Notes: generated by a model not told the origin, from the letters alone. Numbered from the stretch's first letter, positions 26,189-34,944 are shown. The stretch is 64,000 nt of DNA from Chitinophagales bacterium (GCA_017303875.1 JAFLBP010000012.1:62001-126000), one strand, 5' to 3'. Numbers and translations: made by a program.

Positions 26189-26219
26189 TTATCCGGTTCA
26201 GAAAGGACAAATACATTTG
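26188..26219 (+). promoter_or_regulatory. Promoter of the nos cluster
   Basis: TACATTTG at 26212-26219 is a perfect -7. At a 20-base distance upstream is TTTA (26188-26191), a weak -33 that overlaps the dyad, as expected for an activator-dependent promoter. The leader to the first gene is about 40 bases. Confidence 0.55.
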
Positions 26220-26264
26220 CAGAGTAAAAGACATTAAACTCTTTTAATCTTAAAAAAGTTCAAC

Positions 26265-26735
26265 ATGCTTCGCTACTACACCATGCTGCTCGGCTTTGCC
26301 GCACTTTTCAGCCTCGCCTCCTGTACTTCCAAATCGGAAGCCGACGCCAAGGCCAAAAATTCTCCTTCACCCGCCGACGCTGCCCAGACGCAACCCGAAG
26401 TGCACGGCACGGAAGTCAAGGAGATCGCCCTGACCAACCCGCTTAATGCCGACTGGGTTAAAACGGGTAAGGAAATCTACGAACTCAAATGCAGTGCCTG
26501 CCACAAACTGACGGCCGACAAACTTGTAGGGCCGGGCTGGGCGGGCGTCACCAAAAACCGCCAGCCGACCTGGATCATCAACATGATTACCAATGTGGAT
26601 ATGATGCTGGAAAAAGACCCTGAAGCGCAAAAGCTGCTCGAACAATGCCTCGTGCGTATGCCGAACCAGAATATTACAACGGAAGACTCCCGCAAAATTC
26701 TTGAGTTCATGCGCCAGAACGACGGAGAAAAATAA
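26265..26735 (+). CDS. c-type cytochrome lipoprotein of the nos cluster
   Basis: 156 residues. Lipobox LASC (Cys20), then a charged, Pro/Ala-rich linker (21-55) and a small cytochrome domain with CSACH at 76-80 and a likely axial Met132 in RMPN. It is the first gene of the cluster, 39 bases before nosZ. Membrane-anchored monohaem cytochromes encoded beside clade II nosZ are thought to deliver electrons to NosZ in the periplasm. Homologues occur in Bacteroidota nos clusters. Confidence 0.92.
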   Translation: MLRYYTMLLGFAALFSLASCTSKSEADAKAKNSPSPADAAQTQPEVHGTEVKEIALTNPLNADWVKTGKEIYELKCSACHKLTADKLVGPGWAGVTKNRQPTWIINMITNVDMMLEKDPEAQKLLEQCLVRMPNQNITTEDSRKILEFMRQNDGEK

Positions 26736-26774
26736 CCCCGAAACAGGCCATTTATCCTTTCAATAATTGTTTTT

Positions 26775-28769
26775 ATGCGAACGAAACACTTCTTTAACCC
26801 ACTGACTTTCACGGCTTTGCTGTTTGCTGCGGCCTGGTTTTCGGCTTGCGGGCCTAAAAACCCCACCACCGCCACCGTTGGCGATGCAGCCTCTAAAGTC
26901 TACGTTGCCCCCGGCTCCTACGATGAGTTTTACAACATCGTTTCCGGCGGTTTCAACGGCCAGGTGAGCGTTTACGGCCTCCCGTCAGGTCGCCTGCTGC
27001 GCATCATTCCTGTATTCTCCCAATTCGCCGAAAACGGCTGGGGCTACAGCGAAGAGACCAAACCCATGCTCAATACCTCACATGGTTTTGTGCCCTGGGA
27101 CGACTCGCACCACATTGCGCTCTCTACCACCAATGGCGAGCACGACGGTAAATGGGCCTTCGTGAATGCCAACAACACCCCGCGCATCGCGCGCATCAAC
27201 CTCAAAACTTTCCGCACCGAGGAAATCATCGAAATCCCGAACAGCTCGGGTAACCACTCCTCACCTTTTATTACCGAAAACAGCGAATACGCCGTTGCCG
27301 GTACACGCTTCAGCTACCCCATGGACGGACAGGGCAAAAACCCCGACGTGGCCATCAGCACCTACAAGGAAAATTTCAAAGGCACTGTGAGCTTTGTCAG
27401 CATCAACCCGGAAAACGGCCGCATGGGCATCGGTTTTCAGGTATTGCTGCCGGGCGTAAACTTCGACCTTTCGCGTTGCGGCCGCGGCCCCTCACACGAT
27501 TGGTTCTTTTTCTCCTGCTACAACACCGAACAAGCCAATACGCTGCTTGAAGTGAACGCCTCCCAAAAGGACAAAGACTTCATTATGGCTGTTAACTGGA
27601 AAAAATGCGAGGAGTACGCCAAGGCCGGCAAAGGCCGTAAGGAGCAGGTGCGCTACGCCCACAATGTGTACAGCGATGAAACCCATACCGGCACTTCCAC
27701 CATTGAAAATGAAGTGATTGTACTGGATCCGAAGGAACTCAAGGACATTGTTTACTTCATGCCCTGCCCGAAATCGCCACACGGCTGCGATGTAGACCCG
27801 ACCGGTCAGTACATTGTCGGTTCCGGTAAATTGGCCGCTGTTATTCCCGTTTTCTCCTTTGATAAAATCCAGAAAGCTATTGCCGACCGCAATTTTGAGG
27901 CAGAATATGAAGGTATTCCCGTATTGAAATACGACGCCGTGCTGCACGGTGAAGTACAAAAGCCGGGCCTCGGCCCGCTCCACACCGAATTCGACGGCAA
28001 AGGCAATGCCTATACTTCTTTCTTCGTGTCGTCGGAAATCGTGAAATGGGATATCGCCAAATTGCAGGTGCTCGACCGCGTGCCGACCTATTACTCCATC
28101 GGACACCTTTGCGTGCCCGGCGGCCCAACCCGCAAACCGCACGGCAAATACGTAATTGCTTATAACAAAATTACCAAAGACCGTTACCTGCCAACCGGCC
28201 CTGAGCTGACGCAATCTGCGCAGTTGTACGACATCTCCGGCGACAAAATGAAGCTGCTGCTCGATTTCCCGACCACAGGCGAACCGCACTATGCAGAAGC
28301 TATTCCAGCCAGTTTGGTGCAGCCCAATTCGCTGAAAATCTTCAAAATTGAAGAAAATAAACACCCTTACGTGGCCAAAGGCGAAAAAGAGGCCAAAGTG
28401 GTGCGCGAAGGCAATAAGGTTCACGTGTACATGACTTCCATTCGCTCGCACTTCACGCCCGACAATATCGAAGGCGTAAAATTGGGCGATGAAGTGTACT
28501 TCCACGTCACCAATTTGGAGCAAGACTGGGATGTACCGCACGGCTTCGCCGTAAAAGGCTCAAACAACTCAGAGATTCTCATCATGCCCGGCGAAACCTG
28601 TACCCTCAAATGGGTGCCCGATCGCGTTGGCGTCGTGCCGATTTACTGCACCGACTTCTGCTCGGCGCTCCACCAGGAAATGCAGGGCTATGTGCGGGTT
28701 TCTCCCGCCGGCTCCAATGTGCCACTCAAGTGGACTACCGGCGGAACACCTGAAGCGAATAATTTTTAA
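26775..28769 (+). CDS. nosZ: Nitrous-oxide reductase, clade II (Sec-dependent)
   Basis: 664 residues. The N-terminus is a Sec lipoprotein-type signal (WFSACG, Cys25) and lacks the twin-arginine motif of clade I enzymes. A seven-bladed propeller follows, with the histidine ligands of the four-copper CuZ site in DDSHH, GEHDG, GNHSS, SPHGCD and later His motifs. The C-terminal cupredoxin domain carries the CuA site: Cys625-x3-Cys629-x3-His633-x2-Met636, plus His in VPHGFAVKG. It reduces N2O to N2 in the periplasm using electrons from cytochrome c. All expected ligands that I can check are present, so the enzyme looks functional. A large palindrome separates it from the next gene. Confidence 0.98.
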   Translation: MRTKHFFNPLTFTALLFAAAWFSACGPKNPTTATVGDAASKVYVAPGSYDEFYNIVSGGFNGQVSVYGLPSGRLLRIIPVFSQFAENGWGYSEETKPMLNTSHGFVPWDDSHHIALSTTNGEHDGKWAFVNANNTPRIARINLKTFRTEEIIEIPNSSGNHSSPFITENSEYAVAGTRFSYPMDGQGKNPDVAISTYKENFKGTVSFVSINPENGRMGIGFQVLLPGVNFDLSRCGRGPSHDWFFFSCYNTEQANTLLEVNASQKDKDFIMAVNWKKCEEYAKAGKGRKEQVRYAHNVYSDETHTGTSTIENEVIVLDPKELKDIVYFMPCPKSPHGCDVDPTGQYIVGSGKLAAVIPVFSFDKIQKAIADRNFEAEYEGIPVLKYDAVLHGEVQKPGLGPLHTEFDGKGNAYTSFFVSSEIVKWDIAKLQVLDRVPTYYSIGHLCVPGGPTRKPHGKYVIAYNKITKDRYLPTGPELTQSAQLYDISGDKMKLLLDFPTTGEPHYAEAIPASLVQPNSLKIFKIEENKHPYVAKGEKEAKVVREGNKVHVYMTSIRSHFTPDNIEGVKLGDEVYFHVTNLEQDWDVPHGFAVKGSNNSEILIMPGETCTLKWVPDRVGVVPIYCTDFCSALHQEMQGYVRVSPAGSNVPLKWTTGGTPEANNF

Positions 28770-28781
28770 TGTTTAATTTTG

Positions 28782-28830
28782 GATTTTGGATGCTTAATGC
28801 AAGCTAATCAGACATTAAGCATCCAAAATC
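28782..28830. repeat. Perfect 18-base inverted repeat between nosZ and the nosL fusion gene
   Basis: Arms 28782-28799 and 28813-28830 are exact complements around a 13-base loop; a further imperfect stretch extends the stem. No T-run follows, so it is not a standard terminator. It may stabilise the nosZ message or lower downstream expression. Confidence 0.85.
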
Positions 28831-28850
28831 TGAAATTTAATAAACCTGTG

Positions 28851-29879
28851 ATGAAAAAGCTCAATTCCATTTCCCGCATTATACTTGGCGTATCGGCGGC
28901 CTCCATGCTGATTGCGCTGTGGCTCCCGCTCTGGCAAATCCAGCTTTGGGCGCCTCAATACCCGGAAGGCCTGAATATGAAGATCTGGCACAACCGCCTG
29001 AGCGGCGCCTTTGACATCATCAACGGCCTCAATCACTACATCGGTATGCGGGAAATACGGGCGGAGATGTTCCCCGAGTTTTCCTATATCGGTATCCTGT
29101 TGGTGGCCTTTGCGGTGCTGGGTGTTTTCGCTGCCTGGCGCGGCACCCGCCGCTGGCTCTACATTTTTACCGGTACTGCCTACGCGCTCGGCTTAGCGGC
29201 ACTGTATGATTTTTACCGCTGGGGCTACGATTACGGGCACAACCTCGATCCGCATGCGGCCATTGTGGTGCCGGGTATGTCATATCAACCACCGGTTTTG
29301 GGTTATAAAAACCTGTTGAATTTCACGGCGTATTCCGGCCCGGATCTCGGCGGCTGGATAGTCGTAATCGTGGGGATTATTGCCTCTGCGCTGGCTTTTT
29401 ACGCTTGCTGCATAGAAGACCGGATGCACAAACGCAAGGTGATGAAACCGGCAATGGCGCTTGTTATCTTACTCAGTGTCAGTATGTTGTCCTGCAGCAT
29501 TGGTCCGGAACCCATTCGTTTTGGGGAAGATGGCTGTTTTAATTGCAAAATGACCATCAGCGACCAGCGTTTTGGCGCAGAAGTGGTGAGCAACAAGGGC
29601 AAAGTGTACAAATTTGACGACCTGAACTGCTTGAATGATTTCCTGAAAACGGACTTTTTGCCAGCAGCGGAAATCAAACACACCCTGGCTGTCGACTTTA
29701 GCCATCCCGGCCAGCTGATACCCGCAGAGCAGGCTTTTTTCCTGAAAAATGAGGCACTCAAAAGTCCTATGCGCAGTGATGTCGCCACTTTTTCCACAGA
29801 AGCCGATCGCAAAAAAGTTTCCGGCGAAGTTGGCGGCGGCACTGCCATGAGTTGGTCCGAAATCCGCAAAAACTTCTGA
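28851..29879 (+). CDS. nosL: Nos accessory membrane protein fused to NosL copper lipoprotein
   Basis: 342 residues from the ATG at 28851. Residues 1-190 form a membrane domain with four hydrophobic spans (about 8-28, 78-96, 102-122, 166-186). Residues 198-342 are a NosL domain: a hydrophobic stretch ending in a lipobox-like SMLSC (Cys215), then CFNCKM (229-234), the copper(I)-binding CxxC-x-M region of NosL. No stop codon separates the parts. NosL supplies copper for maturation of NosZ. An internal ATG at 29442 could start a free NosL lipoprotein, so one or two products are possible. In several related bacteria the two parts seem to be separate genes (from memory). Confidence 0.85.
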   Translation: MKKLNSISRIILGVSAASMLIALWLPLWQIQLWAPQYPEGLNMKIWHNRLSGAFDIINGLNHYIGMREIRAEMFPEFSYIGILLVAFAVLGVFAAWRGTRRWLYIFTGTAYALGLAALYDFYRWGYDYGHNLDPHAAIVVPGMSYQPPVLGYKNLLNFTAYSGPDLGGWIVVIVGIIASALAFYACCIEDRMHKRKVMKPAMALVILLSVSMLSCSIGPEPIRFGEDGCFNCKMTISDQRFGAEVVSNKGKVYKFDDLNCLNDFLKTDFLPAAEIKHTLAVDFSHPGQLIPAEQAFFLKNEALKSPMRSDVATFSTEADRKKVSGEVGGGTAMSWSEIRKNF

Positions 29880-29958
29880 CAGCGGCGCTGCGAACAAGCC
29901 TTTGCAAGTCTGTCCAATAGTATTCCTCCATTTTCAGATACATCCAAATCCTGCTCAA

Positions 29959-31206
29959 ATGCGTGTCTCATTCCTGTTTTTCAGCTTCTTGTTGCTTTCG
30001 CTGCAAACCCTTCAGGCCAATATACTGCATGTTGGCCAGGGCCAGGTTTTTCAGCAAATTCGCCCTGCGCTGGCTGCTGCACAGGCCCATGATACGCTGC
30101 TGGTACACGCCGGTTTTTACCAGGAAGGAAATTTAGAAATTGATCGGCCGCTGACCTTGCTGGGTATGGACTACCCGATACTCGACGGTGGCCGGCAATT
30201 TGAAGTACTGACGATCAAATCCTCGGATGTATGCATTCGCGGGTTTCAGATTCAGTACAGCGGCCGGATGGCGACGATTGATCTTGCAGGCATTAAAGTG
30301 TTGGCAGTCAATCGGATACGCATTGAGGATAACCGGGTTTATCAATGCTATTTCGGCATTTATTTGTCGGGCGCACAGGACTGTGTGGTGCGCGCCAACG
30401 ATGTACACGGCACACCGCTGGAGGAGCAAAATACCGGAAACGGCATTCACCTGTGGAAATGCGAACGCGCGCGCATTGAATGGAATTACTTAGCGGGGCA
30501 CCGCGACGGGATTTATTTTGAGTTTGTGACCGACTCGAAGATCAACAACAATTTTAGCGAAAACAACATTCGCTATGGCTTGCACTTCATGTTCTCGCAC
30601 AAAGATCATTACCTCGACAATCGTTTTCGAAGCAACGGCGCCGGGGTGGCCGTCATGTATTCCCGCGAAGTGCAGATGCATCGCAATCTTTTTGAGTACA
30701 ACTGGGGAAGCGCCGCCTACGGCCTGCTGCTGAAGGATATTTCCGACAGCCAAATTGAGCACAACCGCTTTGAGCACAATACGGCCGGTATTTATCTGGA
30801 AGGCGCCAGCCGGATTCGGGTACTGAACAATGATTTTTTAGAAAACGGATGGGCTTTGCGGGTGCAGGCCAGCTGCGACGCCAACGTTTTTCGGGAAAAT
30901 AATTTTGTCGCCAATTCTTTTGATGTGGCAACCAACGGCCACTTGGTGCTCAATGAGTTCAATGGCAATTACTGGGATAAATACGAAGGTTACGACCTCA
31001 ACCACGATCAGGTTGGTGATGTGCCCTTTCGCCCGGTAAGCCTTTACGCCGTAGTGGTGGAGCAAATGCCTTACGGGCTGATGCTGATGCGCAGTTTTAT
31101 GGTTTATCTGCTGGATAAGGCCGAAAAAATTGTACCCTCACTCACTCCCGAAAAATTACAGGATGAAGCCCCCCTGATGAACCCGCTTCAACGAACGGCA
31201 GATTGA
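29959..31206 (+). CDS. nosD: Nitrous-oxide reductase maturation protein NosD
   Basis: 415 residues from the ATG at 29959, which gives a clean signal peptide (MRVSFLFFSFLLLSLQTLQA). The body is a right-handed parallel beta-helix with repeated N-rich turns (NRIRIEDNRVYQ, NNNFSENN, NRFEHNTAGIYLEGA), as in CASH-domain NosD proteins. NosD acts in the periplasm with the NosFY ABC transporter in assembling the CuZ site of NosZ. It lies in the usual position between nosL and nosF, with a fasciclin gene inserted. Confidence 0.95.
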   Translation: MRVSFLFFSFLLLSLQTLQANILHVGQGQVFQQIRPALAAAQAHDTLLVHAGFYQEGNLEIDRPLTLLGMDYPILDGGRQFEVLTIKSSDVCIRGFQIQYSGRMATIDLAGIKVLAVNRIRIEDNRVYQCYFGIYLSGAQDCVVRANDVHGTPLEEQNTGNGIHLWKCERARIEWNYLAGHRDGIYFEFVTDSKINNNFSENNIRYGLHFMFSHKDHYLDNRFRSNGAGVAVMYSREVQMHRNLFEYNWGSAAYGLLLKDISDSQIEHNRFEHNTAGIYLEGASRIRVLNNDFLENGWALRVQASCDANVFRENNFVANSFDVATNGHLVLNEFNGNYWDKYEGYDLNHDQVGDVPFRPVSLYAVVVEQMPYGLMLMRSFMVYLLDKAEKIVPSLTPEKLQDEAPLMNPLQRTAD

Positions 31207-31262
31207 TTTTGCCGTAGGAAATTTTCACTTTTTCCCGAATTCGGGTCTAAAACACAACTTTT

Positions 31263-31814
31263 ATGAAAGCATATACCCTTCTTTTTGCTCTTTTTTGCTT
31301 GGTACTGAGCAATTGCGCCGAGGCGCCCGGTACTCCTTCCGCCGCCAGTTCAGGTGCTCCCGTAGTAGCAGGCGGACAAGAAAACGTAAAGGATGATGTC
31401 TCGCAAAAAGACGTCGTTAAAGTAGCGGTCGGCAGTCCCGATCACACTACTTTGGTTAAGGCTGTTACGGCTGCCGAATTGGTCACGGCGCTTTCCAATG
31501 CCGGCCCGTTTACGGTGTTTGCGCCGACCAATGCGGCATTCGACAAGCTGCCTGCGGGCACCGTATCCCAACTGCTTGAGCCGGGCAAAAAGGCTGATTT
31601 GCAGGATATTCTGCAATACCACGTGGCGGTAGCGGTGTTTAAACCGGAAATGCTGCGCGACGGACAAGTGATCAGTATGGCCAATGGCGGCAACATCACC
31701 ATCGGCGTTAAAGACGGCAAAATCACGGTCAATGGTACGGCCAATGTGATTGCTTCCGTTCCGGCGTCGAACGGCATCGTACACGTCATAGATGGCGTAT
31801 TGCTGCCCAAGTAA
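31263..31814 (+). CDS. Fasciclin-domain lipoprotein
   Basis: 183 residues. Lipobox LSNC (Cys18), an Ala/Ser/Gly-rich linker, then one complete fasciclin (FAS1) domain from about residue 50 to the end with the conserved H1 (GPFTVFAPTNAAF) and H2 (NGIVHVIDGVLLP) boxes. FAS1 domains mediate adhesion or bind small molecules. It lies inside the nos cluster, 25 bases before nosF, so it is probably co-expressed and may help at the outer face of the membrane; its role in N2O reduction is not established. Confidence 0.92.
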   Translation: MKAYTLLFALFCLVLSNCAEAPGTPSAASSGAPVVAGGQENVKDDVSQKDVVKVAVGSPDHTTLVKAVTAAELVTALSNAGPFTVFAPTNAAFDKLPAGTVSQLLEPGKKADLQDILQYHVAVAVFKPEMLRDGQVISMANGGNITIGVKDGKITVNGTANVIASVPASNGIVHVIDGVLLPK

Positions 31815-31839
31815 TCCACTTCACAACACGTTTTGCAAC

Positions 31840-32559
31840 ATGCTCACCATTAATAACTTAACGAAATCCTTCGGTCGGTTTCGGGCACTCGACAATGTCA
31901 GTGTGCAGCTCGACGAAGGCCAGGTAGTTGCCCTGATTGGCCCCAACGGCTCCGGCAAAACCACCCTGCTCAAATGTATTTTGGGCCTCGTGATTCCCGA
32001 CAGCGGCGATATACAGCTCAAAGGTCAAAACGTGTTGTACCATTGGGGGTACCGCCGCTCGATCGGCTACATGCCGCAGATCGGACGGTACCCCGACAAC
32101 ATGCGGGTGCGGCAGGTGTTTGAGGTCATCCGCGAAATCCGAAACAGCGATGAAACCCCTGATACCGAACTGATGGAAGCCTTCGGCGTGCCTCAGTTCG
32201 AAAATAAAATGATGCGTACGCTCTCTGGGGGAACCCGGCAGAAAGTAAGCGCCTGCCTCGCCTTTCTCTTCAACCCGCCGGTGCTGATCCTCGATGAACC
32301 CACTGCGGGCCTCGACCCGCTTTCCGTAGAAATCCTGAAAGACAAGATTCAACGCGAAAAACAAAAAGGGAAACTCATCCTGATTACCTCGCATATCCTG
32401 AGCGACCTCGATGAGTTGACCACCCACGTGCTCTATCTGATGGACGGAAAAATACGCGTCCATCAGAGTATGGATGCCCTGAAAGCCGAAACCGGAGAAG
32501 GCAAACTTAACCGGGCCATTGCTCAACTCATGAAACAAGATGCCCATGCAACGCACTGA
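31840..32559 (+). CDS. nosF: NosF ABC-transporter ATP-binding protein
   Basis: 239 residues from the ATG at 31840. Walker A GPNGSGKT (about 35-42), signature LSGGTRQK, Walker B VLILDEPTAGLD and the switch His in ITSHI are all present. NosF powers the NosFDY complex that supports CuZ assembly, probably by supplying sulfur. An alternative in-frame ATG at 31792 lies inside the fasciclin gene and would give an extra 16 unlike residues. Confidence 0.95.
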   Translation: MLTINNLTKSFGRFRALDNVSVQLDEGQVVALIGPNGSGKTTLLKCILGLVIPDSGDIQLKGQNVLYHWGYRRSIGYMPQIGRYPDNMRVRQVFEVIREIRNSDETPDTELMEAFGVPQFENKMMRTLSGGTRQKVSACLAFLFNPPVLILDEPTAGLDPLSVEILKDKIQREKQKGKLILITSHILSDLDELTTHVLYLMDGKIRVHQSMDALKAETGEGKLNRAIAQLMKQDAHATH

Positions 32560-32647
32560 TTCCCAAGCTGCTGTGACGGCACTCGGTGCTGTCGCTCCCA
32601 TCACCTCACACGCTGCCGCCGCGCCGCGCGCAAGTGCTCAATCTGCC

Positions 32648-33418
32648 ATGCTTCGTATTGTCAAATATATCCTGATGGACATCCTGCGCAATAAAATTGT
32701 GCTGGGATATACCCTGTTCCTGCTGGCCGTTACCTTCGGTTTGTTCAATTTGAGCGACAATCCGGCCAAGGGGCTTATCAGTCTGCTGAATATTCTGCTC
32801 ATTTTTACCCCCTTAGTGAGTCTCGTTTTCTCGACTATATATTTTTACAATTCTTATGAATTTATAGAATTGCTGGCGGCACAACCACTGCGTCGGAGTG
32901 TCATTTTATGGAGCCAATACCTCGGGTTGGGCATTGCCTTGTCGCTCGCCACCGGGGTAGGAGTGGGTGTGCCGCTGCTGATATGGTCGGGACTGGGCGG
33001 CACCGGATTGCTGCTGTTGTTTATTACCATTGTATTGAGCTGGGTATTTGTAGCGATTGCCCTGCTGGCTTCGGTAATGACCCGCGATAAAGCCAAAGGC
33101 ATAGGAGTCGCCTTGCTGTTGTGGTTTTATTTTTCCCTGCTCTATGATGCCATTGTGTTGCTGCTGATGTTCAGCTTTAATGATTATCCGCTGGAAAAAG
33201 CGATGCTGGCTTTGGTTTCCCTCAATCCGATTGATTTAGGCCGGGTAATTATGTTGCTGCAAATGGATGTTTCAGCCTTAATGGGTTATACCGGCGCGAT
33301 TTTCCGCGAATTTCTCGGTACTATTTGGGGGATGGTATACGCAGGTGCAATTTTGTGCTGCTGGATTGCAATTCCGCTTTCTCTGTCATTTTACATTTTT
33401 AAAAGAAAAGATTTTTAA
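32648..33418 (+). CDS. nosY: NosY-type ABC-transporter permease
   Basis: 256 residues from the ATG at 32648 (MLRIVKYILMDILRNKIVLGY), with six membrane spans. This is the permease partner of NosF. The frame is open back to an ATG at 32540 that would overlap the end of nosF and add an Ala-rich 36-residue tail unlike other NosY proteins; the later start fits family length better, but overlap coupling from 32540 cannot be excluded. It closes the core nos cluster. Confidence 0.9.
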   Translation: MLRIVKYILMDILRNKIVLGYTLFLLAVTFGLFNLSDNPAKGLISLLNILLIFTPLVSLVFSTIYFYNSYEFIELLAAQPLRRSVILWSQYLGLGIALSLATGVGVGVPLLIWSGLGGTGLLLLFITIVLSWVFVAIALLASVMTRDKAKGIGVALLLWFYFSLLYDAIVLLLMFSFNDYPLEKAMLALVSLNPIDLGRVIMLLQMDVSALMGYTGAIFREFLGTIWGMVYAGAILCCWIAIPLSLSFYIFKRKDF

Positions 33419-33426
33419 ATCACTTA

Positions 33427-33434
33427 TACCTTTG
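33427..33434 (+). promoter_or_regulatory. -7 element before the KCNGKC protein gene
   Basis: TACCTTTG is a perfect TAnnTTTG match, 14 bases before the ATG at 33449, implying a very short leader. It may start a transcript of the copper-related genes separate from the nos operon. Confidence 0.45.
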
Positions 33435-33448
33435 TTGCAAGCATTGTA

Positions 33449-33838
33449 ATGAAAAGTCTGAAACAAATATTTGTACTCTTTATGGCCCTGAGCATGTTGG
33501 CTCAGTCGGCGGTAAAAACAAGTATTTTGGTATATTTTTATACAAATCAGACAACTATTGCGGCGGAAAAATGCGAAAATAGAGCAATACAAGGCTCAAA
33601 GTGTAATGGTAAATGCCAGTTGGGCAAATGGATGAAACAGGCGGAGGAGTCTTCTGCGTCCAAATCGCCTGCCGCGCCCGACCTGAGCAAGCTCAAGGAA
33701 ATCACCCTTTTTGCAGAAGCCCTGCCGCAGTTTTTTGCGGTATTTTCAGAAGTAAGTTTCGTTCGTTCCTCCCTTCCTTTATACACCGAACGCCGCATTG
33801 CTGCGCCTGCGTTCGACATCTTTCATCCGCCGGGATGA
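33449..33838 (+). CDS. Small secreted protein with CENR..KCNGKC motif
   Basis: 129 residues with an N-terminal hydrophobic segment (about 5-32) that may be a signal peptide or anchor. The motif CENRAIQGSKCNGKCQLGK at about 47-65 is typical of a family of small Bacteroidota proteins (often FxxNQxYIxxxLCxNKxxPxxxCNGKC) found beside copper and TonB-receptor genes. The three clustered Cys could bind copper(I). The C-terminal part is not conserved to my eye. It opens the probable copper-handling group after nosY. Confidence 0.7.
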   Translation: MKSLKQIFVLFMALSMLAQSAVKTSILVYFYTNQTTIAAEKCENRAIQGSKCNGKCQLGKWMKQAEESSASKSPAAPDLSKLKEITLFAEALPQFFAVFSEVSFVRSSLPLYTERRIAAPAFDIFHPPG

Positions 33839-33843
33839 TGAAT

Positions 33844-33925
33844 AGTGTTTTGGTGTTTTTGTGTTTTGGTAATGAGTGGCGATCAGTCTCTCCTAAACAC
33901 TAAAACACAAAAACACAAAAACACT
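33844..33925. repeat. 24-base inverted repeat, terminator-like
   Basis: Arms 33844-33867 and 33902-33925 pair with one mismatch (GTGTTTT-rich against AAAACAC-rich). A T-run follows at about 33936-33941, so it may end the transcript of the small upstream gene; it also resembles the other large palindromes of this window. Confidence 0.7.
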
Positions 33926-33960
33926 CTTGTGTTCTCTTTTTTCACATAACATTTCAGATC

Positions 33961-34944
33961 ATGCGATCCATCCGCCTCCTATTGGTGGCAATGGGTGTAT
34001 GGGTTATGCCGTTTGCCGGACAGGCCTGCGATTTATGCGGTTGTTCAGGTGGTAATCAATCCCTTGGGTTGTTGCCCCTGCTACAGCGGCATGCGGTGGG
34101 CGTGCGTTGGCAGTCGCAGCATTTTTCGACCACTCCGCATGGAAGTGGTTACGCCTCGACAGAGCATTTCCAGTCCTACGAACTGTGGGGCCGCTGGCAG
34201 GTGCATCGTCGCTGGCAGGTGCTGGCATCCATACCCTATGCCGTCAATTTTCGTCAGTTTGCCAATGGCGAGACCTTTGAAACCGCTGCCCTTGGCGACG
34301 CTACACTGCTCGGCCAATTTGCCATAATTGACCCAAAATCGCAGGAAAAACGCCGCTTCAAGCACGCGTTTCAAATCGGTGCAGGGCTGAAGCTCCCCAG
34401 CGGGAACTCCAATCTGCGCGACCGCGAAGGTCAGTTACAACACATGAACCTGCAAGCCGGCTCCGGCAGTACCGATGCCCTGTTTGCTGCCCTGTATGCC
34501 CTTAGCGTATCCAAATGGGGACTTGCGCTCGACGCCTCCGCACGCCTGAACACACCCGGCGCCAACAATACGCAGTTTGGCAACCGCCTGAACGGCAATT
34601 TGCGCGGTTTCCGCAGCTTTAAGCTCGGCGCTTTTCAAATGCTGCCGCAGGCTGGCGTAGCCTATGAGTGGCGCGCCAAGGATTTCGACCAGGAATTGCT
34701 GGCTGAATCCGGTGGTTACCAGGCCTACGCGTTGTTTGGGGCCGAATGTTTTTATAAACAATTGGTACTCAGTCTGCATGCGCAGACGCCTGTTTTTGGA
34801 GATTTAGCCCAAGGCTATGTCTCCCCCAAACCCCGCTTCAGTGCCGGGGTATCCCTGCTTTTTGGCGGTAAAAAGACCAAGTCTGATACCGTCAATCCAT
34901 TTCCGAATTTCATTTCAACCAACAACACTACAATTCAACAATAA
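33961..34944 (+). CDS. Outer-membrane beta-barrel protein with CDLCGCS motif
   Basis: 327 residues. A signal peptide (1-22) is followed at once by the mature start CDLCGCSGGNQSLG, then regularly alternating strands of a transporter-type barrel. Bacteroidota proteins beginning CDACGCS/CDLCGCS are recurrent near copper and nos genes; the cysteine triplet at the N-terminus could bind metal or be oxidised. It overlaps the start of the MbnP gene by one base (TAATG), showing tight coupling. A porin-like copper route is inferred, not shown. Confidence 0.75.
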   Translation: MRSIRLLLVAMGVWVMPFAGQACDLCGCSGGNQSLGLLPLLQRHAVGVRWQSQHFSTTPHGSGYASTEHFQSYELWGRWQVHRRWQVLASIPYAVNFRQFANGETFETAALGDATLLGQFAIIDPKSQEKRRFKHAFQIGAGLKLPSGNSNLRDREGQLQHMNLQAGSGSTDALFAALYALSVSKWGLALDASARLNTPGANNTQFGNRLNGNLRGFRSFKLGAFQMLPQAGVAYEWRAKDFDQELLAESGGYQAYALFGAECFYKQLVLSLHAQTPVFGDLAQGYVSPKPRFSAGVSLLFGGKKTKSDTVNPFPNFISTNNTTIQQ

